Origin: G963662655 sp963666875
GTDB taxonomy: Bacteria; Cloacimonadota; Cloacimonadia; Cloacimonadales; JAIOQZ01
Assembly: GCA_963666875.2 (NCBI GenBank)
Contig: CAXXPU010000006.1
Coordinates: forward strand, 186,001 to 250,000
Length of the DNA stretch: 64,000 nucleotides
Reading direction: 5' to 3'
A model generated the notes under the pieces. The model was not told where the DNA came from. It saw only the letters and a list, made by a program, of their open reading frames with translations, and did not search any database. The position numbers and the translations under genes were made by a program. How positions within the stretch are numbered: the stretch's first letter is position 1; each line of letters opens with the position of its first letter. This document shows positions 61,122 through 64,000 of the stretch, piece after piece.

Positions 61122-62663
61122 TCACTTAAGAAGCAGCATCCTGCCGGATGACGCCTTGCCTGCGCACTCCAGTCGATACAGATACACGCCGCTGGAGACG
61201 GTCTCGCCCATGTCGTTGTCGCCGTTCCAGGTGATCTCGTGCTCGCCGGCGTCCCGGTAGTCGTTCACCAGCGTTTTCACCCGCTGTCCGCGCGTATTGT
61301 AGATGTTCAGTTCGACGTGCCCGGATACCGGAATCGAATAGCCGATCGTGGTGGTGGGATTGAACGGATTGGGGTAATTGCGAGCTGTTGGTTTGGGTAT
61401 ATCGCTGAAGACAACAGAACAGGCTCCATGCCAGACTTGCACGCCGTTATCAACCGGAGCCAGAAATATTAGCACTTCATCTTCATATCGCTCAATATTG
61501 ATAGGGACGAATGCTGTTGCTCCATGTGCAACAACATTGCCGTTCGTTCGGTTTCGTATCTCGTATTTGTTCGATTCTGGTGCGAAGTAGATGGTGAATG
61601 GTGTATTAAGGATATCCGTAAAGCAGCAAGAAGCGCAATAGCCATCTTCAAAATCTTCGGTATCAAAAGAGGTACTACTTGTTGACCACAGTTCGTTACC
61701 GTTCATTTCTCGCTCGGAAAAAAACATATCATAGTTCCGCTCGCTGTTATGCTCATACGAGAGCATAGTGAATGAGTTGGGTTCGTCTGGATAGTTATCT
61801 GATAAAAGCAAGTATCGTTCTGATGCGTAGGATCCCTCTTCGAAGTCCAACGTTGAGCTGATAACTACAACACTGTCAGTTCGAATGTTTCTTTCAATTG
61901 AGGTTGATCCGCTACGGGCTGAATCGTAATCATATGAACCATATTCGAGCCCTGTGGCTATTATTGAATGGCCGCCCATTGAGCAGGATACAATGTCCAA
62001 TCCCGAATAAAACTGTGTGGAATAAATAGTATCAAAGGATGAGAAAGATGTTATACCTAGCAATGTACTTATGGTGTTTGAGCTATAGTGATTATGTGCT
62101 TCATACGAATGGTAGTTTCTATTAAGATAAAATGGGCAATACAATATCGCTTCATCATTCCCCTCAATTGTAGTCGGCTGTAGTAGCGATAATGTGAAAT
62201 AGCGGTATGATTCCCAGTCTTTATAGCTTATATAAGTTGTAATGATATGGGTATCAATGCACTCCAAGCTTTCAATGCAATGAATTTCCGATATCAAATC
62301 ATCATATCTTACCCAGTCACTACCCTGGTATATTCTCTCGCCTAACTCTACCCAATTCACCACCAGATACGGCGTTTCCTCATACTCGAAATAGCTCATC
62401 TTCCTTGCGTCGGTGCTGTCGGTCATGGCGAGGGACATGGTTTCCAGAACGTTGCCGTCGGTATCCGAGATCGTCAGGTAGATGTTGTCCGTGTCCTGCG
62501 AATAGACCACGATCCGTTCCGTACCTTCCACGGACTTCAGTTCCGCGTAAGAGAAGGTTCCGTTTGTGACCGGTATCGTGCCTCTCTGCGTGAAAGCCAT
62601 TTGTGCGAACAATGGAATCGTCAGTACCAGTATCAGTGCGATTGTAAACCATACATGCTTCAT
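61122..62663 (-). CDS. Secreted protein with C-terminal sorting domain, mosaic composition
   Basis: 513 residues of unknown function. Signal peptide MKHVWFTIALILVLTIPLFA; a middle of about 330 residues rich in Ser, Tyr and Asn with repeated beta-strand-like lines (SSTLDFEEGSYASERYLLL); C-terminal YPNPFNPTTTIGYSIP, FlgD-like SSGVYLYRLECAG and tail MLLLK. SD AGGAGG precedes the ATG. The first 330 and last 280 bases have the GC-rich codon use of the region, while the middle (about 61,400-62,330) is AT-rich, as if the exported core had been exchanged between conserved signal and sorting ends. Convergent with the restriction gene. Confidence 0.85.
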   Translation of the reverse strand: MKHVWFTIALILVLTIPLFAQMAFTQRGTIPVTNGTFSYAELKSVEGTERIVVYSQDTDNIYLTISDTDGNVLETMSLAMTDSTDARKMSYFEYEETPYLVVNWVELGERIYQGSDWVRYDDLISEIHCIESLECIDTHIITTYISYKDWESYRYFTLSLLQPTTIEGNDEAILYCPFYLNRNYHSYEAHNHYSSNTISTLLGITSFSSFDTIYSTQFYSGLDIVSCSMGGHSIIATGLEYGSYDYDSARSGSTSIERNIRTDSVVVISSTLDFEEGSYASERYLLLSDNYPDEPNSFTMLSYEHNSERNYDMFFSEREMNGNELWSTSSTSFDTEDFEDGYCASCCFTDILNTPFTIYFAPESNKYEIRNRTNGNVVAHGATAFVPINIERYEDEVLIFLAPVDNGVQVWHGACSVVFSDIPKPTARNYPNPFNPTTTIGYSIPVSGHVELNIYNTRGQRVKTLVNDYRDAGEHEITWNGDNDMGETVSSGVYLYRLECAGKASSGRMLLLK

Positions 62664-63078
62664 GTTACCCTCCTATCTTTGCCCATGTTACACGTTTGTT
62701 ATTCATATTATGCGATTATTCCGAAAAGTTGTCAAATTTAATTGTTCCGAGAGCAGCGCGGGTGTCCATCTTCGAACACGTTCCGTTCGACATCCGACAA
62801 CATACTGATGGCTCGAAACGGTTAATACCCGCTATTGCAGCGGGTTGGTATTATGGCACGAGGATTGCTTTTATATCTACCAGATCCTTACCATAATCTG
62901 AGGTTGCTGAAGCGAAGCCATTGTCGGTCGCATAGTTTGGAAGATCCTCCTCGACATATTCCTGATCGTTGAGCCGACAAGAAATCCCCTATCCACCATA
63001 CCCCCACACATTCGCTTTTAGCAGCCTCTTTTCTTTTGGAACACCCGTTCAGCATGGCCTTTCCTGATATGATAACGT
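62664..63078. other. Intergenic region upstream of the M23 peptidase gene
   Basis: Contents seen: a dyad CGAAC-N7-GTTCG near 62772-62788, a hairpin ACCCGC/GCGGGT near 62827-62845 and a sigma54 promoter at 62854. No open frame with an SD follows that promoter for more than 350 bp. Confidence 0.5.
62854..62869 (+). promoter_or_regulatory. Near-perfect sigma54 (-24/-12) promoter
   Basis: TGGCACG-AGGA-TTGCT equals the consensus TGGCACG-N4-TTGC(A/T) at every conserved base. It points rightward; the predicted start is about 62880. The next gene in that direction is the peptidase at 63226, beyond a hairpin element, so it may drive a long leader or a small RNA. Confidence 0.7.
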
Positions 63079-63133
63079 GTGAAACAAACATTCAGAAGAG
63101 TTGCTGCGCAACACATTCGGAAGTTTGTTTCAC
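63079..63133. repeat. Hairpin element with paired ACATTCRGAAG motifs, copy 2
   Basis: GTGAAACAAAC (63079-63089) and GTTTGTTTCAC (63123-63133) are perfect 11-bp arms. ACATTCAGAAG (63088-63098) and ACATTCGGAAG (63113-63123) repeat directly inside, and the centre GTTGC-TGC-GCAAC is a further small hairpin. TTGACAGT follows at 63144, 82 bp before the peptidase ATG. It could end transcription from the sigma54 promoter at 62854. Confidence 0.7.
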
Positions 63134-63225
63134 GATTCTTTATTTGACAGTCTGTTTCTCGTTGCAAAAATTGGATTTACAATGAAGTGCCGTTGATTGG
63201 TAAATTTCTGAGTAAGGGTCTTAAT

Positions 63226-64000
63226 ATGATGAAATACAAGAAATTAGGTACATATATCGTTGTCGCGGTGGTCGCCGTTATAGTCACGATCATGCTGATC
63301 AAATGCAGCGCGAACAACAATGAACCCGAAGTAATCCAGCAAGAGAACACCTACGTACCCGAACCGACTCACATCATGAAGGAGATCGAAAAGGGCGAAA
63401 GCATCTACCAGGTTCTGACCGAGATGGGCGTCAGCAACGACGCGGTCGCCGACTTCACCATCTTCATGGGCGAGTACGTCGATATCAGCACCATCCAGCC
63501 GGGCGATTCGCTGAAGGTGAAATTCGCCACCGACGGCGCGACAGTCGAGGAGATCGTCTATAAGCCCGACCTCACCACCTCGCACATCATGTACAACCTG
63601 GGCGATTCACTCGCCTATGGGTATATCCAGGAGCCGGTCGATGAGGAATTGCGCATCATCACGGGCGAAGTGGAAAATACGCTCGATGCCGCGCTTCTCG
63701 GCGCAGGACTGGAGGCGTCTGTCAAGCAGGAGGTCAACAACGCGCTGGAGGCTTCCATCAGCTTCCAGACCGATACCCGCAAGGGCGATGTCTTCCACGT
63801 GATGGTCAAGGAACGCTACTTCCATGGAGCAAAGCTGCCGCGCGCAAGGCTGATCTACGCGTCCTACGAAGGAAAAATCGCCGGGCATAAGGAAGCCTTC
63901 CGCTACAACGACGACGATATTTCCTCCGCACTAAACGGCATGTACAGCACCGAAGGCAAGGCGCTGGTTCACAATGCGGTTCGTACGCCACTCGACTACA
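63226..64000 (+). CDS. M23-type murein peptidase, N-terminal part (runs off window)
   Basis: 258 codons are present and the frame is open at the edge. An N-terminal membrane anchor or lipoprotein-like signal (LGTYIVVAVVAVIVTIMLI followed by KCSAN) leads into an OapA/LysM-like segment (IEKGESIYQVLTEMGVS, about 50-105) and a second domain (FQTDTRKGDVFHVMVKERY..KEAFRYND) as in MepM/YebA-type endopeptidases. The zinc-binding peptidase domain would lie beyond the edge, so the family call rests on the N-terminal domains. The expected role is cutting peptide crosslinks of the cell wall in the periplasm. AAGGG serves as SD before tandem ATGs at 63226 and 63229. Confidence 0.8.
   Translation, partial: MMKYKKLGTYIVVAVVAVIVTIMLIKCSANNNEPEVIQQENTYVPEPTHIMKEIEKGESIYQVLTEMGVSNDAVADFTIFMGEYVDISTIQPGDSLKVKFATDGATVEEIVYKPDLTTSHIMYNLGDSLAYGYIQEPVDEELRIITGEVENTLDAALLGAGLEASVKQEVNNALEASISFQTDTRKGDVFHVMVKERYFHGAKLPRARLIYASYEGKIAGHKEAFRYNDDDISSALNGMYSTEGKALVHNAVRTPLDY

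Overview
The window (64 kb, about 43 protein genes, no rRNA or tRNA seen) looks like a chromosome segment from an uncultured, strictly anaerobic, Gram-negative bacterium of the FCB superphylum, perhaps Cloacimonadota or a relative. The reasons are three secreted proteins ending in YPNPFNP-type sorting domains, a gingipain-like C25 protease, a heptose epimerase for LPS, a Rex-controlled [FeFe]-hydrogenase operon and many PAS/GAF sensor kinases. This placement is inference; no phylogenetic marker was tested.

Layout. 1-2.7 kb: a cell-surface operon (sorting-domain protein plus FGE-fold protein cut by the window edge). 2.8-4.5 kb: a repeat-rich gap holding an intact IS110-family element whose bridge RNA guides can be read directly against its own ends and its insertion site. 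4.9-12.7 kb: a giant subtilisin-like surface protease broken by a one-base frameshift, then a PEGA/FGE protein. 12.8-24.8 kb: the redox block, with an iron alcohol dehydrogenase and rex sharing a TCGATA-N6-TATCGA operator, hydCBA (electron-bifurcating [FeFe]-hydrogenase), a small 2Fe-2S protein, a sensory [FeFe]-hydrogenase (hydS-like), a PP2C/SpoIIE phosphatase and a TPR-sigma54 activator. 24.8-30.5 kb: three dyad repeats, a -24/-12 promoter, a small receiver-like protein and a 1,668-residue LamG surface protein, together a probable sigma54 regulon. 30.7-37.6 kb: a kinase/response-regulator operon plus a tiny Cys-rich gene. 37.8-38.1 kb: a MITE with IS6-like ends and an 8-bp target duplication. 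38.2-42.0 kb: the C25 protease. 42.1-46.8 kb: mntP, hldD, rnhC and a PocR-type hybrid kinase. 47.1-53.2 kb: a tightly packed run (YfhO, RsmI, Nudix, DagK-type lipid kinase, RarA). 53.5-59.2 kb: an antiporter with its PTS-IIA/PII-like partner, an aldehyde dehydrogenase, a class V aminotransferase and a methyltransferase. 59.3-61.1 kb: an AT-rich restriction-modification pair. 61.1-62.7 kb: another sorting-domain protein. 62.7-64 kb: a second, near-perfect sigma54 promoter with no obvious gene directly after it, and the start of an M23-type peptidase.

How the parts fit. Rex senses NADH/NAD+ and probably gates ethanol and H2 production (alcohol dehydrogenase, hydCBA). The sensory hydrogenase, phosphatase and sigma54 activator that follow could couple H2 or redox state to expression of the large adhesin-like protein downstream; the DNA sites are visible, the signalling link is hypothesis. 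The strongest new observation is the IS110 element: four guide segments in the leader upstream of the transposase match target and donor sequences that all meet at a CT core, and the transposase stop codon is completed by the target repeat.
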